The position numbers and the translations under genes are program-made. Of a DNA stretch of 64,000 nt, positions 12,367 to 25,241 are shown one piece after another. The DNA is from Onchidella celtica (lineage: Eukaryota > Mollusca > Gastropoda > Systellommatophora > Onchidiidae), in assembly GCA_963931925.1 (NCBI GenBank), contig OZ007572.1:26805191-26869190 (forward strand), in the 5' to 3' direction. Every line of letters begins with the position of its first letter. The first letter of the stretch is position 1. The notes beneath the pieces were generated by a model. That model worked only from the letters and a program-made list of their open reading frames with translations. It ran no database searches and had not been told where the DNA came from.

Positions 12367-12665
12367 ACTGGTTCTCAACCTTTCTCAGGCAATCGACCCC
12401 TTTGGTTCCAAATTTTCTTCTTTTTTCGCTGCGTCTCCTCCTCTACCCCCCCCCCCCCAATCACTACTCAAATCCAACAGATTCATTTCACAAGAAGACA
12501 GTATACACACTAATTATGATATAAAGTTTTCCCAAGCCTTATTGACAGTAGGCGTGTTGACTATTCTTTATAAAACAGAAAACACTCTTTGTCAAATGCA
12601 CTAAACAAAAAAAATAAATATAGGCCTTTTCTATTCATAAAACCCATCTACGCGAGCTGTTGAAT
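12367..12665. repeat. Probable hAT-like remnant and dispersed repeat
   Basis: CACTGGTTCTCAACCTTTCTC near 12366 resembles hAT termini of the CAGTGTTTCTCAACC type found at 5404. The following part (12490-12665) matches 710-850. A clear right terminus was not found. Confidence 0.4.
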
Positions 12666-13384
12666 GCGTCAGGGGTAGCCTCCAGTATTTGCCTACACAT
12701 CATCTTCCATTCACGACAATTTTCGGTCCCTTTCGTCGTTTTCGCCTACAGCCCCCCCCCCCCAAGAAATCAAAATCGCCCCCGTGGAGCGATGTCGCCC
12801 ACGTTACGAACCAATGTATTACATTATCTTTTTTCCCGTGAAACCAAGAAACGCATAAACTAGTCGAAGCACCACTTTCACCTGGCACAGTGTTTCTACT
12901 GTTAATCGCTCCTAATATGTCTGTGGTTAATGATAGGCTTCGGAAACAAATCGGCAATTTCAAGGCAAAGCTGGTTAGGAAAATTAGCCCTCAACTGCCG
13001 TGGGTAATCTTGTATTTTGGCTGCCCTGATTTAGTTCCCTGTCCTGGATTGATTCCAAAATCATTTTCAAAAAAAAAATCTATACAAAAGCAAAAGTGAT
13101 TTCAGTTTAGTTGAATAGAATAACATTTTCCCAGCAACCAATGTTTGTCAGAATTTGGGTTCACAATTCTGGGGAATTAACAAGCGCCCCCCCCCCCACA
13201 CCACCACACACACACACATACATACTCCTGATAGTGAATTTTTCCTTCATTTTATTTAGTTCACGGATAATTCTTTTATCTTCACTTTTAAACACGTATT
13301 ATGCAAGGGTGCTTTCTTTGATTTTGATATTATTTTCTTGTAGAGAGCCTTTTAGTTAATGATGATATTGCATATTATTTGTTT

Positions 13385-13475
13385 GTGTCTATGAGGGAGG
13401 GAGAGAGAGAGAGAGCGAGAGGGAGAGAGACAGACAGACAAACAGACAAACAAACAAACAGACAGAGAAAGAGAC
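13385..13475. repeat. Simple repeats (GA)n, (CAGA)n, (AAAC)n
   Basis: Purine-rich low-complexity tract; the ORF running through it is an artefact of composition. Confidence 0.9.
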
Positions 13476-13730
13476 CGTGCTCCTCCCTTTCTCTCCTAAT
13501 GTCCGATATCACATGAGTGTTTGTTATTCGTGAACGATCGTGTTGGGCACTCCTTATCACTCACCATAAGCCATAAGCCAGGAGACAACGGTACAGGGAA
13601 CTTCGTCCAAAATATTCACTATCTCTAGAATCCCACATTCACTGGGGAATTCAGTGCTACCAGCCGATACAGTAAGAAGACCCCCCCCCCCCCCGGGCCC
13701 CCTCCAAAAAAAAAAAAAAAAAGGGCATCA

Positions 13731-14104
13731 AGGCCACGTTGATCTAGAGGAAAACTGCTCGCCCCTCATGTCGAAGGTACCGGGTTCGATTCCCAGTCGG
13801 TGCAGGCATATTGGAATTTTTGGGGGAAACTTCTTGTCCCTGATCCTATGGTAGTTAGGATCGAGCACTTAGTCTTCTTGGATAAGAACGAAAAGCTCGG
13901 AGGGCCCGTGTGCAAGTTGGGCACGTTGAAGATACATTGGCAGTTAGAAATCAGAAGAACAGGGCGCCGGGCAAAATTTAAAAAAAAAAAAAAAGCCCTA
14001 CCATTAAAACACACAAAAACATTAATAAGAAAAATGTGAACAAGAAAAGTGAGGTGTAAATGCCAAGAGCACCGAATCTCCTATCAATAAAGACCCCAAA
14101 AACC
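13731..14104 (+). mobile_element. tRNA-derived SINE, copy 2 (full layout)
   Basis: The tRNA-like head has TGATCTAGAGG and a B box GGTTCGATTCC around 13782-13794. Then come the body signature GGTAGTTAGGATCGAGCACTT, the AAAAGCTCGGAGGGCCCGTG segment, an A-run near 13980 and the shared downstream tail (AACAAGAAAAGTGAGGTG...GCCAAGAGCA). Poly-C and poly-A lie just upstream. Confidence 0.85.
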
Positions 14105-15137
14105 AAACCACAGGCATCTTTTACTGTGATCAATAAAATTGAAAGTTGTTTGCTATTTTCGGTAGGGTTGAAAGCAAAACAACATCAGACTTGAGACCGT
14201 CTCGTGATGGTGCTAATTTCAGAACTGATTCAGATCGTATAAAATTGAACTCTGCGTCGGTTAAAGGCCGTGAGCAAGAGACATGACCTAAATCTGTGAA
14301 TGATAAAGACTGGGGGGCAAGCCTGGAAACAGGCATTTAGAGTACTAAATTGCACATAATATTCAGTTCATCCTTGGAGTGGTTCATTCCTGAAATGTTT
14401 TGAAACATTCTGTCCTAGTCTCTGCGTGATCAGAAACACTTCAAAAGCGTATTATGTGCCCACTTTTATTTTTTTCGTGAAATTGAAATTGATCCACGGC
14501 AAAGTGCCGGTTTGGCAGTTCGCAGTATGAGTCTGCCATTCGTGATTTCGATCCAAGCCGCAATATACAGATTACCTCTCGTAAGATCGCTGTTAATTGG
14601 TTCTTCGAATGTGATTGAAAGGTGTCCCAGCATCTCCTGCTTGTCCTGTCGCAAATGCCATCTCCTTGCCGTTGTTATTGCTTTTCCTGTTGCTTTGGCC
14701 ATTATCTCTCTGTTTGGATGGTGTTGGTCTTTGATGACATATCAGTATGTGGCTTCCATGCCAGAGGGGCATCCATAAAATTCGTACGCTCGGCCCGGGG
14801 GTGGGGGTGGGGCTCCAGCTTACAAAAAACTTACATGGGAGTGGATAGGTTCGGGGAAACATACGTTATCTGTTCAATATGGTCATAAATTAGAAGTTTG
14901 GTATTATTTAGTCTTTTTTTTCTTCAGCAAAATAAGATGTTAAATTGTATAAAACCTTGTCTCTATGGAAGCAGTCAAATAATGTGTGCAAAAGAAAACC
15001 ATTCAAAGTTTTCAAACATTAAGGACTTATCATCAACATTCAACATTCTAATGACTGTACACTCGTACAGGAAAGGGAGGAGGCATTACAGCCACGTGCA
15101 TGGAAAGCGAACATGTGAGGGTGATTGCCCAAATCGA
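14105..15137. other. No gene seen
   Basis: Overlapping ORFs of about 80-90 codons occur on both strands around 14466-14888. None shows a recognisable domain, so I do not call a gene. Confidence 0.4.
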
Positions 15138-15210
15138 GCACACGTACTTTGCGGGTGGCTTCTATCAGTGTGCCACACACTGATAGAAGCCACCCGCAAA
15201 GTACGTGTGC
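15138..15210. repeat. Perfect 35-bp inverted repeat with 3-nt loop
   Basis: The left arm 15138-15172 begins GCACACGTACTTTGCGGGTG. The right arm 15176-15210 is its exact reverse complement, and the loop is CCA. Homology stops abruptly at both outer ends. Confidence 0.95.
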
Positions 15211-15587
15211 ATCCAAACAATCCAAGGTTGTAAAACTGAGTCAACACAATGTCCAAGGATTTTTTTATTTTTTTTTTTAAGTTTTAACAAATGATTTGTC
15301 GAAATGAAATCGCTCTGTTTCTTCGTCTTCTTCTTTTTCTTGGCTGCTACTTGTACCTTCGGGGTGTTGAGAGAGATATAGGGATAGGCTGCCATTATCT
15401 ACCAACATTATCGGCGGGTACTTCCCAGGATTATCCGCCAACAATATCGATCCGGGGTTATCCGCCAGTATTGGTCCTGACTAAATACAAAATAACAACA
15501 GTAACTGGATTTATTCCGTATTAACGTTGTTGGATTAAAAAAAATTAAACAGATTGATTCTTAATTTTTTTAAAATAATTTTAAAAC

Positions 15588-15661
15588 GGCTGAAAATCAA
15601 ACCATGGTCACCCGATCGACAGGCGAAAATGCTAACCACTACGCCATTGCGGACCCTGTAT
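15588..15661 (-). mobile_element. tRNA-Asp-like SINE head relic
   Basis: The minus strand reads GGGTCCGCAATGGCGTAGTGGTTAGCAT...CGCCT...GGTTTGATTTTC. The order resembles a tRNA D arm (GTGGTTAGCAT) and an eroded T arm/B box (GGTTCGATTCC expected). It is too decayed for a functional tRNA and unrelated to the main SINE family here. Confidence 0.45.
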
Positions 15662-15736
15662 AATTGCGAAGGAATTATCGGCGATAGACATTATGATAGG
15701 GATATGGGGTGTGCGACGGATTTATATGGTGCTCTG

Positions 15737-15890
15737 TAAGCGTCTCCCTAACGTCTTCAATCCATCATCTGCATAGTCGTCCTAGGGGTTTTCTGCCGTT
15801 GCATTTCAATTTGTAGGCCCTTTGGGGGTAGTGTGTTGGATTCTTATGAGACGTCCGAACCATTTCTTGTACTGATTCATTACATATCTG
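15737..15890 (-). pseudogene. Decayed LINE C-terminal fragment
   Basis: The minus strand encodes QYKKWFGRLIRIQ...PKGPTN, stop, NATAENP, stop, DDYADDGLKTLGR. The pattern WFGHLIRM...KGPTGKRP-GRP--RWIDD-KTL is usual near the end of invertebrate LINE polyproteins. Two stops and substitutions show it is dead. Confidence 0.4.
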
Positions 15891-16097
15891 AGTACTGGTT
15901 GGAGAACTTTTCTTTTTTTTTTTTTTTTGCTCATAATAGTTTCACTTTGCTGATTTTGTCTCTTCTTGAGACCTCCAGAACATTTTTTTTTAAATACGAA
16001 AAAAAATAATGTCTTTTTTTTTTAATATCGCGTTGATCTGAAAGAACACATTATGTTATTATATGTCCGGCATGCATACACGTAAGCTTTTTGTGCT

Positions 16098-16178
16098 GGA
16101 ATAATAATAATAGTAATAATAAATAGAATTTCTATAGCGTATTTCTAATAAAATTATTACTCAATGCGCTGTACATTG
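16098..16178 (-). repeat. Retroelement 3' tail with (ATT)n
   Basis: On the minus strand ACAGCGCATTGAG...ACGCTATAGAAATTC runs into an imperfect (ATT)n tract. This matches the GCGC-stem plus ATAAAT plus (ATT)n tail of the LINE end at 8992-9060. No coding sequence is attached. Confidence 0.5.
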
Positions 16179-16179
16179 C

Positions 16180-17536
16180 ATCAATAATTCATGCATACAC
16201 TTTCCAAATCTCATACTAAAACACGCACTCTCATCCATATAAACTTTCAGTTTCACACACATAGGCGCTCTTAGTCATATGGCACTAGGTTATGTAATCA
16301 ATTATAACATCAAAGTACAGAATAGAATTTTGAAAATTTAACAGTTTCGGGATATCCAAAGACAATCAGAATGAACGCTCAGAACATTAAAATGCCTGAC
16401 AAGTCCCACTACCCTTACTTAACTCCTTCAGAGCTAAGTTAACTGAAAGCCGATAATAAAGTGTGTCTGTGTCAATGGCTGTTTTAAACAGTTTTCTGTA
16501 GTATGAAATAGGTTTTTAGAACTTTGTTGTTTAAGTAGCCTACATCATATGCTCGCTCACTTTTACTGTTTGAGTAAACGTTATTAAGATCTTTGACCCG
16601 ATCAGTTTTTCATTTGCTTTTCATGTAAGCTAGCAAAAATGAGGACATAATATTATTATTGTTTTTGCCATTTCTCGCTGAGGTCGAAGCAAATTCAGCT
16701 ACAATTCCCGAAATCTCATTTCAGTACTTTTTTCCTCCACATTTCATTGACGACAATTTGTTTTAACTGATAAACATTTTGTTGGAAAATCAAAAATATT
16801 CGATGATGAAGATGAAAGTTAAGAAATATTTCTAATGAACTACAGCGAGCCAGCTTCGAAACGCTCTTGTAAATCGTGGTGGGGCCTTGGACACCGAAAA
16901 CAATAACGCCCAATCCTCTGGATAACTCGGGATCGCAAGGATTCCTAGAATTCTCGCGCTTGAAATCGATTGCTGTCAGGCTGTCAATATGAAGTAGCCC
17001 GTCCCTAGCTGAAGTTGTGAGATTGAGAACAGATGGCAGAATGGATTTTATTCCCTCCCTTGGGTGCCTCTGAAAATGAACCCAATCTGAGTTAGGTGGA
17101 GGTCGAAAACAGGGGAGAGACCTGCGTCCAGTGACCTGGCGATATCCGGACGTGCGTTTGATGTGATATCAGGCCTTCCAAGGGAGCCACCAAGCACAGA
17201 CAGACCGAATGATGGTTAGACTGGTAGGTTGTTTTATAATATTAATGTGACCTTGATAGATATGGAGGTTATTTATTTTCTTTAATAGTATAAAGTCCGC
17301 CCATAATACTAATGCATAAACACTGGTAGATGACAACGTTTAATGAGTTACGTTCCCTGTCAATAGGCCGGATACATCCTAGGACATATGGTACTTAAGA
17401 GTAGATTGACACAGCATAGGTCTTCTTATGGACAGTATTGTAGGATTTGCATAGTAGGCTACTGTCGAAATTGCATAATTTACTAAGATGGTGCAACCCA
17501 GCTTACGGTGCAATACCAGCTTATTCTGTCATTGAG
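16180..17536. other. No gene seen
   Basis: Intergenic sequence with no supported ORF or repeat terminus. Confidence 0.4.
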
Positions 17537-18060
<524 letters not shown>

Positions 18061-19015
18061 TGTGTCGTGTTTTTCTTAAATTTTCATCAGTTTATTGTGA
18101 TAAATATATATGACAAAATAGTAAAAAAAAAAAAAAAACACTAGTCGGTATTTTCAGTATACAGGTACTGAAAAATGTTTGGGATTAGCAACAAAATCAA
18201 TAAAAACGACAAAAACAGGAAAAACAAGTAACAACAACAAAATGTGAAAAAGATACAATTATTTGAAAGACCCACGTCTTTATTGCAAATATTCCACGCT
18301 GAAATTGAGTACGACCGTCCTTGTTGGTTCAATATACACGAGTCCATGGGAGACTACCTTTTAACGTCTTCCGGTGGAGATAGCCCGGAAAGACCATAAC
18401 ATGGCCTGGGCCTTTTCATTCCAAGTCTCACTCACAGCAGTAGTCACGTACAATTTAGCTTGACCCAAGCTGGCTGTGCGTGATAAGGGATGCCCAACAT
18501 GGCCTACCGGGGATAACAATACTCTACACTAAGCCTTGCGTGGCGAGTACTTTTGTTCTGCCCAGATTTTTGTCTTTTTGAAAGCATAGTTTCGTAACTC
18601 TTTTCATTTCTCTGTCGTTCGTCACCGTCGAGTTTTTGTTTTATCCTTTTATTGCGTCTTCCTCATTTTAATTTTAACTGTAACTCTTCGTTCCCGTTCG
18701 CCGTTTTTCATCTTTAAGTCGAATTTTGTTTTCTCGTTAGCATTTTTCCCCCTTTTCTGAATTTGACAGTACTTTTTGTCCCTTATGGTTCGTCTTAATC
18801 TTTTTAGTTTTGCTTTCTCGTTTCTTAATGGTTTTATAAAAGTAGATTTTGCACCTTATCTCCTACTGCTTCTCTTCAGACTTGTAACAGGTGGCTGGTG
18901 GGCGTTTCTGGCAGTCTTCTGTCCTCTTCTGTCTGTCGTCTTGCCTTATTCCCAGCACAATGTGGCCGCTACTGTGTCGACGTGCTTTCCCCAACTCAAA
19001 CTCAAACTTAGCCTA
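18061..19015. other. No gene seen
   Basis: AT-rich with a short poly-A run at about 18123-18138; the short ORFs are unsupported. Confidence 0.4.
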
Positions 19016-19017
19016 GT

Positions 19018-19095
19018 AATAATAATAATAATGATGAAGATCATTTATATAGCGCCTAATCCAAACGAGTTTGCTCTAGGCGCTATACAGAAAGT
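19018..19095 (-). repeat. Retroelement 3' tail with (ATT)n
   Basis: The minus strand reads TATAGCGCCTAGAGCAAA...TTAGGCGCTATATAAATGAT followed by TTATTATTATT. It has the same stem and tail logic as 8992-9060 and 16098-16178. Confidence 0.55.
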
Positions 19096-19109
19096 CTTGT
19101 TCTCTCGAT

Positions 19110-19208
19110 TTGCATCTCTCTCACTCTCTCTTTCTTTCTCTCACTCTCTTTCTCTCACTCTCTTTCTCTCACTCTCTTTCTCTCACTCTCTCTATCTCTC
19201 TCTATCTC
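19110..19208. repeat. Simple repeat (CT)n / CTCTTTCT
   Basis: Polypyrimidine low-complexity tract. It supplies the Ser/Leu-rich end of a spurious ORF. Confidence 0.9.
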
Positions 19209-19398
19209 AGAGCAAATTGTAACGCAGTCTGTTAGGCGCAGTTCACAACTCACAACAGTTCACAACTCACAACTTGTATTCTAAAGTATTATAATATTAT
19301 TTGAATATATATTTTTAAATATTTATTTAATAATGAATTATAAATTTTCGTTGGTGATATGAGGGGGGGGGGGTGATAGGGATAGATTTTAATCTATT

Positions 19399-19688
19399 AA
19401 TTTTAATTTCAATGTTGCCCGGGCAGCGGCCTGTTCGGCCCGCTTTTTACGATTTCCAACTGCCAAGATATCTTTAGCGTTCGCAACGTGCACATGGGCC
19501 CTCCGAATTCTTTCGTCCTTATCCGAGAAGACTAGGTACTCGATCCTTCCCCCCCCCCCCCCAATAGAATCAGGGAGACGAAAATATGAGAAAAATTCCA
19601 ATTTCCAACATACCTGCACAGCCCGGGTTTTGAACCCCGGACCCTTGACATGAGAGGCGAGCACCTTGCCCCCAGACCAACTTGTCCC
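19399..19688 (-). mobile_element. tRNA-derived SINE, copy 3 (minus strand)
   Basis: On the minus strand a tRNA-like head carries TTGGTCTGGGGGCAAGGTGC and a B-box-like GGTTCAAAACC. The body follows with GGATCGAGTACCTAGTCTTC, a GGAGGGCCCATGTGCACG segment and GAACAGGCCGCTGCCCGGGC. The B box is mutated, so pol III activity is unlikely. A G/C-run expansion lies near 19550. Confidence 0.8.
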
Positions 19689-20284
19689 CAAATGGTGATT
19701 TTCCTGCTCTTGACGTGACAAAACGTATCATTAACATTATGCTTCTTCAAAGTTTTAGACTATTTTGTACTCTGAATGGCGGTAGAGCTTTCCATGGCAG
19801 TCAACATTTCAGTCTGGTAACATCACTCAAGCATAATCGATACATGTATTATTTGTTACATAGGCCAACTATAAATACCATTTCATTTTTGAAGAACTCT
19901 ACAAGTTAACTAAGAGGTGAGAATATCCGGCGTCTTCGGCTCCCTGCAGCCTCGCAGTTTTCAGGTCTGGCCTGTACTGAATGAAACTTTGCTCATGCTT
20001 GCTCCCCTAAGCTTTTCATTTACGGTTCCAATTTTTCCAGTTTTCGGTTCGGACTTTTAGTTAACTGTTCATTGTTTCCTGCTCCTGGCAATAGGACGGT
20101 GGACAGAGACCTAGTCATTGTTTTCAAAGTGTAGGTTATTTAAAGCCAGTTTCCGGGGTGGGGATGGGACGGGGGCGGGGGCATGAAGAGAATAAAAGCA
20201 GAAGAACAGTTGCTAAAATTTCTCATGCAGGTCTCGTTATGGATACAGCACTTATGTATGTATATATGCATGTGTGCGAAAAAG

Positions 20285-20395
20285 TAAGAGAAAGAGAGAG
20301 AGAGGGGGGGGGGAGAGAGAGAGTGAGAGAGAGTGAGAGAGAGAGAGAGAGTGAGAGAGAGAGAGAGTGAGAGAGAGAGAGGGGGGGGTGGTAAG
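20285..20395. repeat. Simple repeat (GA)n/(GAGT)n with poly-G
   Basis: Low-complexity purine tract; the Glu/Arg-rich ORF across it is not a gene. Confidence 0.9.
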
Positions 20396-20644
20396 GGGAG
20401 TTTCGAATTGTTTTAATTTTGGAGAAGAGTGTCTCGGATAGTGATCAGAGCTTTGAAAGGAGTTGCGAAGTGAAAACAGTTATAGGTTTGACCAGTCTTG
20501 GCCTAGGCTACTGACAGCACTATTCGTTTCAAACCCTTTGACCCAGTTTAGTTATCCGTAACCCAACACTATTCGTGTCAAATCTGGTTAACCTTCATAC
20601 GCGTACTAAATTGATGTCATTAATTTCATGTTGTTCTGTATTAC

Positions 20645-20976
20645 GGGACACGCTGGTCTAGAGGCAAAGTGCTCACCTCTCATGCCGAAGGTACTGGGTT
20701 CGATTCCTGGTCGGTGCAGGCATATTGGGATTTTGGGAGAAAATTTCTGTCCTCGATCCTATGGTAGGCAGGATCGAGCACTTAGTTTTCTCGGATAAGG
20801 ACGAAAAACTCGGAAGGCCCGTGTGCACGTTGCGCACGCCAAAGGTACCTTGGCAATTGGAAATCGAGAAGAGCAGGCAGAACAAGGCCGCTGCCCAGAC
20901 AAAATTTAAAAAAAAAAAAAAAGTGAAGTGTAAATGTCAAGAGCAGCGACTCTCCTAAAGTAAAGACCTAAAACAC
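20645..20976 (+). mobile_element. tRNA-derived SINE, copy 4
   Basis: The head has TGGTCTAGAGGCAAAGTGC and the B box GGTTCGATTCC (about 20697-20707). The body GGTAGGCAGGATCGAGCACT, the AAAAACTCGGAAGGCCCGTG segment, GCAGAACAAGGCCGCTGCCC, a poly-A run and the shared tail GTGAAGTGTAAATGTCAAG follow. It is the best-preserved copy, with an intact promoter. Confidence 0.9.
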
Positions 20977-21084
20977 CTTTTATTTTGTATAGAGGTGCAA
21001 ATGCCTAGAGCTGCAGTAGCCAGCTTCCAAAGGAAAGAACGCACAACAATTTTGTTTAATGTTCCCAAACTGTTTAACAGTGTA

Positions 21085-21289
21085 AGAGCCCAGACACACT
21101 GGCTTCAGTTTCGTTCCGCATTCGGTAGTTTTGCTGAAAGTCTCAGCGAAACGAAACGAAAGCCGGAGCACTATCGGCTCTAAAGGCGCAGTGACGGTTT
21201 TTGACATCTTCTCGGCTTTTCGGCGAGTTGAGACTGGCGCCATTTTACCGAAAGCGAAACGAAACCGAAGTCACTGTGTCTGAGTTCTA
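21085..21289. mobile_element. MITE with about 38-bp TIRs, PIF/Harbinger-like
   Basis: The left end GAGCCCAGACACACTGGCTT (from 21086) pairs with the right end whose complement reads GAACTCAGACACAGTGACTT, both continuing into CRGTTTCGTT. TAA triplets flank both ends, fitting a 3-bp TWA duplication. The interior also contains AACGAAACGAAA motifs. No ORF. Confidence 0.6.
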
Positions 21290-21932
21290 ACGCTGTTACA
21301 GTCCTAGCCGCATATTCATTATCCGGCCTCCCTTGCCTTTCCCAACCCTATCCCCTCCCAATCTTTTACCTGTTTTTCTGTTTGACTTTAGGCTTAGGCC
21401 TGCTTCGTTTGCAGGGACGCACTGCCTTTTGAGCTTATCAGTGATTTCTACATCTTCATAATCAAGAAGCCCAGAAATTGATCTCAAATAACATTTGAGA
21501 ACAGAAAAGAGAAAAATCGTCGCCCACCTCATGCACAGGGGTATCAACAGTTTTCTCATTTCACAGGAGAGCCTTCCAAAGTTTTGGTGACTTGTTAATC
21601 TTGGATGCCGCAAAAACGTTTCTGCTTTTAAATTCAAAATTTTTAAAGATATCGAATCGTCACTTTGTGAATGAGAATAATAGATCTCACCCTTTAAGCA
21701 ATCATAAGGTATTGTCATGACTCAAAACCAGCAAAATCGTTAATACGTGAGGTGGACGACGATCTCGTAATAAATGGATTGTGTATGCCGTACCACAGCG
21801 ACAACATGAAAAAAGATGTGTAGTTCATTGGAGCCCCGAAATCTACGAAAACAAGCTTATGAAATTGTGATTTCTGCCTTAAAAGTCAGGAGGTTTGAAC
21901 TCTGAGCATCGGTGTGAACTCTGGGTCTGGGC

Positions 21933-22091
21933 CAGTGGCGGATCTACATTTTTTGGACTGCTTGACAGGCTTGAACTGCTGTGGGGCCACTGACAATAGG
22001 GCAACATCCAAAATTCGCTCATTCAAAAGTTTCTCCAGGGTCCTCCGGGATTAGGAGCCCTTTCATTAGTTTCATAGTAGATCTGCCACTG
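21933..22091. mobile_element. hAT-like MITE, 159 bp
   Basis: It starts CAGTGGCGGATCTAC and ends GTAGATCTGCCACTG, giving 15-bp TIRs with one mismatch. Flanking octamers GTCTGGGC and GTCCAGGC match at 6 of 8 positions, suggesting a worn 8-bp duplication. CAGTGGCG-type ends are common among hAT elements. Confidence 0.65.
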
Positions 22092-23060
22092 GTCCAGGCG
22101 TCACTGGTTTGAGAACCACTACACCGTCTTTTGTGCTCCCTTATCAGTATAGCCTAACATTAAATTTTGACACAGTGCGTGTGTGTTCTTTTGAAGCACA
22201 TACTTACCTCGTGGTTATGTGACACAGTCTTTGTGGACTGACGCCGTGACAAATCACGACATTACTTTGCAAAATTTCGTTTGACTTCACAGGTAAGGTG
22301 ACACTTAAAGATGTTTTGATAAGCCTAATTAATACATTGTTTGCTTTTCTCAGACATCATGGCATCTGCAACATGATTCTTCTTTTCTGACACAAGAAGA
22401 TTCATTGTCTGTATCAAACCATTTCTCTTTCTTTTTAATCTCTCCTGATCGTCCTAATCGCTTCACGAGAGCGATGCTTCAGGAGATTCGGCTTAAGAGA
22501 TCCGAACTCTATCAGTCAAGTAACTGAACTTCTTTACATGCTTTCTTTTCCTATCCCATTTCCTTCGTACCACAACGCACCTTACGTGTTAAACTTTTTG
22601 TAGGGAGAGAGGTGTAAGCCATGCCAATAGGTTTGCTTTTTGTCCACAGTGCTTTGAATGAGAGTAAGCCTTCTTGACCTGGGAACACATTGATTTCATG
22701 ACGCTTTGTATCCACTCAAATGACCCCTCACTTTCCGAAACAGAGGCTTAGAGTGCCAGTTTGCAAACACTATTTCGAAAGTTTTTTGTTTTTTTCTGGC
22801 CGCGTATTCCTTAATTTTATCTATTCTCTATAGTAAGTCCAAGAGAGTGTTCTACATGAAATTATCCAGTGAAATGTTTCATTTCTTCGATTCATTGGCA
22901 TGCTCCATTGTACTTGAGCCTAATGGGCGCTGAAACACTGGGATCTCCTAAGAGTTTCATTGTTCATCTCGCATTGGAAAGTCCTATAGTATAGCTTGTG
23001 TAATTTTAGGCTGCCGTGAACTTTGCGTTCACGCCACCCCTGACCTCAGTGAATTGACAG
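22092..23060. other. No gene seen
   Basis: Intergenic sequence without supported ORFs. CAGGGTTCGTAC just before the next MITE (23057-23069) looks like the end of another hAT-type repeat into which that MITE jumped. Confidence 0.4.
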
Positions 23061-23068
23061 GGTTCGTA

Positions 23069-23433
23069 CACAGACTAATGAATTAACCAGACTGGAAACA
23101 CGAGCTTCGGGCTGTGTCGTTTTTTACGGAATTTCCCGAGCGACGACTGTATAACCAACATGGCCGCCGCTCGGGAAATTCCGATTCTAGTTCTATCTGC
23201 AGTAGAAATTTCTTTTTATTTGTCAAGATTGCTTGTACATGTATTAATTTCTTGGTGCGGAACCAAACTTCCGCGTTCAATAGGCGCGTTAGAATGGTAT
23301 CATTCAAAATTGTAGCTATGCTGAAGCGTCGGTCGCTACCTTAAACCTAATATGGCGGATGGTTCATGACCTTTCGCTGTTTTGTGACGTCACACAACGG
23401 GATCATCCAGTCTGGGTATTTTATTAGTCTGTG
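23069..23433 (+). mobile_element. hAT-like MITE, copy A
   Basis: It begins CACAGACTAATGAATT and ends AATTTATTAGTCTGTG-like (ATTAGTCTGTG), with a perfect 8-bp duplication GGTTCGTA at 23061-23068 and 23434-23441. An internal hairpin has arms GGAATTTCCCGAGCG (23128) and CGCTCGGGAAATTCC (ending 23182). A CRE-type palindrome TGACGTCA lies at 23385-23392. Copy B is inverted at 25242-25642. Confidence 0.85.
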
Positions 23434-23442
23434 GGTTCGTAC

Positions 23443-25233
23443 GCCTACGGAATTTCTGGAAAATCTATGGAATTTTGGATTTCAGATTTCATGTATTGAA
23501 AAATCTATTAAATTTGAAAAATCGGTCAGAACCTATGGAAAAACTATGGGTTTTTAAAAAGTTGTGAGAATTAAGTGTAGTCAAGACTCCCCTTTAAAAA
23601 AAAAAGGCGCGAACTCGAGCCAAAAAATCCATGGACCATACGGTCTTCCCTGCCTCTGGATGCCTAGCATCAGGCTTACAAGAAGCCAGCATCGTGTGTG
23701 TAAACACCATGTGGGCGAAATCATAGCGATACGACATGCGATACCCGTAAGATGGAAGCGTACGTCACACTAGTTATTCCTTCTAAGCTATGCTGTAATA
23801 ATCGACTCTGCATTTTCTCGTTGAAAGCCACCTTCCGATTTTCCGATGTAGCGTTTCATAAAAACTGGTGTGTTTGAAACAAGCAGTGCTAAGAAGCATG
23901 AACGTACCTCGATTTAAAAAAAACAAAACAACAAAACTTGATTACCGAGACCGTCATGTACATGACTGGTCCACTCTTGAACTCGCTATCAGGCGAAGCA
24001 GACTTTTTTTTTTCTGTCTTCGCGCATGTGGGGCGGGGTGTCAAATTTTATTCAGCGATATTGTTTTTTGCGTGATAGTAACAGGCCTAATGCAGATATG
24101 GAAGACAAAGACACACAGGCGATGTGATGCTAGAAATGGGATCAAGGTCAGACATACGAACTCGCATGCTGTGCCTACTAAGGACATAAAATAATACACT
24201 GTACATGCATATACCGCAGATATGCAGGGAGGAGATCCATTCGAGTTACATACTACAGGGGCGTGACTTTAGGAGCGTCTGTGTGTGTGTGTGGTGGGGC
24301 GGGGGTCGCAGGGGGCAGTGCCCACGTGGCGAGATAGTCCTCCATATGGATGGTTTTATAATAAATTCGGAGCTCGGCAATTAGCAATTGGAACATGAAA
24401 TATGTGCCCGGCTAAAGTTCTGTAACTCACTGTATTCCTCCAGATAAGCGTGTATAATACTAATAGGACCTCTCCTAATTTAGTGTTGAAAATGAAGGTA
24501 AAGATACTACTCTCGTGTATAAGGCGACCCCTGACTGAAGAAAACCTAGAGACCGGTTTTGCGCTGATACTTAAAAGGAATCTGGTCAGCCCAATCTATT
24601 ATAATGCGATGGTATGCGATAATTGGAAAGTTGCGTTCCAATACTGATAGACAGTGCAAATGACAGTCTACAACCCTTAAGCCGAGTTTACCCACACCTT
24701 TTTTTTTTTCTCTTTCTCTCTCAAACCCGCGCTGGCCCGACCCGTAAGTAGGCTCGTCTCCGGCCGTGCATCCCTACTCAGCTCTCCTCCTACTTGTTGA
24801 GGCAACACGCCCATTGTGGCGCCACACCTCACCTACCGATGGATGACCGAAGTGATTACAATGTAATGCAAAGATCTTAAAATGTGACACCTTCGTAGAC
24901 CTGCTGGCGCTGACCGTCTCAGTTTCCCCGTAAACACGATTAAATCGATATTGCGTATAAAATCCATTGCCACGCTCGTTCCGTCCACATGGGTAACGGC
25001 CATCCGTTTGCTCATTCTCCGGTGGTAACATAATAACAGTGAGCGCACCCGAATTTGAGCAGTCGACAGTGTTGGTGGAATTAATTATATGATTGAATTT
25101 GTAAAATATCGTACTCGCGTCTAAGGTGACCCCGCCCCTCCCCCCCACCTCCTCCCTTCCAAAAACTGGCCTTGTAATTGAGGTACGTGTACAAAATGTC
25201 TCGCATATACACACATTTTTCTGCTGTACGGTA
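23443..25233. other. No gene seen
   Basis: The first 110 bp are rich in TGGAAAAtCTATGGAA-like motifs, also seen (inverted context) around 26490-26560. This suggests two hAT-type repeat ends sharing CAGGGTTCRTAC. The remainder has no supported ORF. Confidence 0.35.
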
Positions 25234-25241
25234 GGTCGACG

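Noticed and set aside
14466..14888. Overlapping 78-89 codon ORFs on both strands
   Set aside because: No recognisable motif, no splice context and mutual overlap; insufficient for a gene call.
14898..15233. ORFs encoding the same peptide segment on both strands
   Set aside because: This comes from the perfect inverted repeat at 15138-15210.
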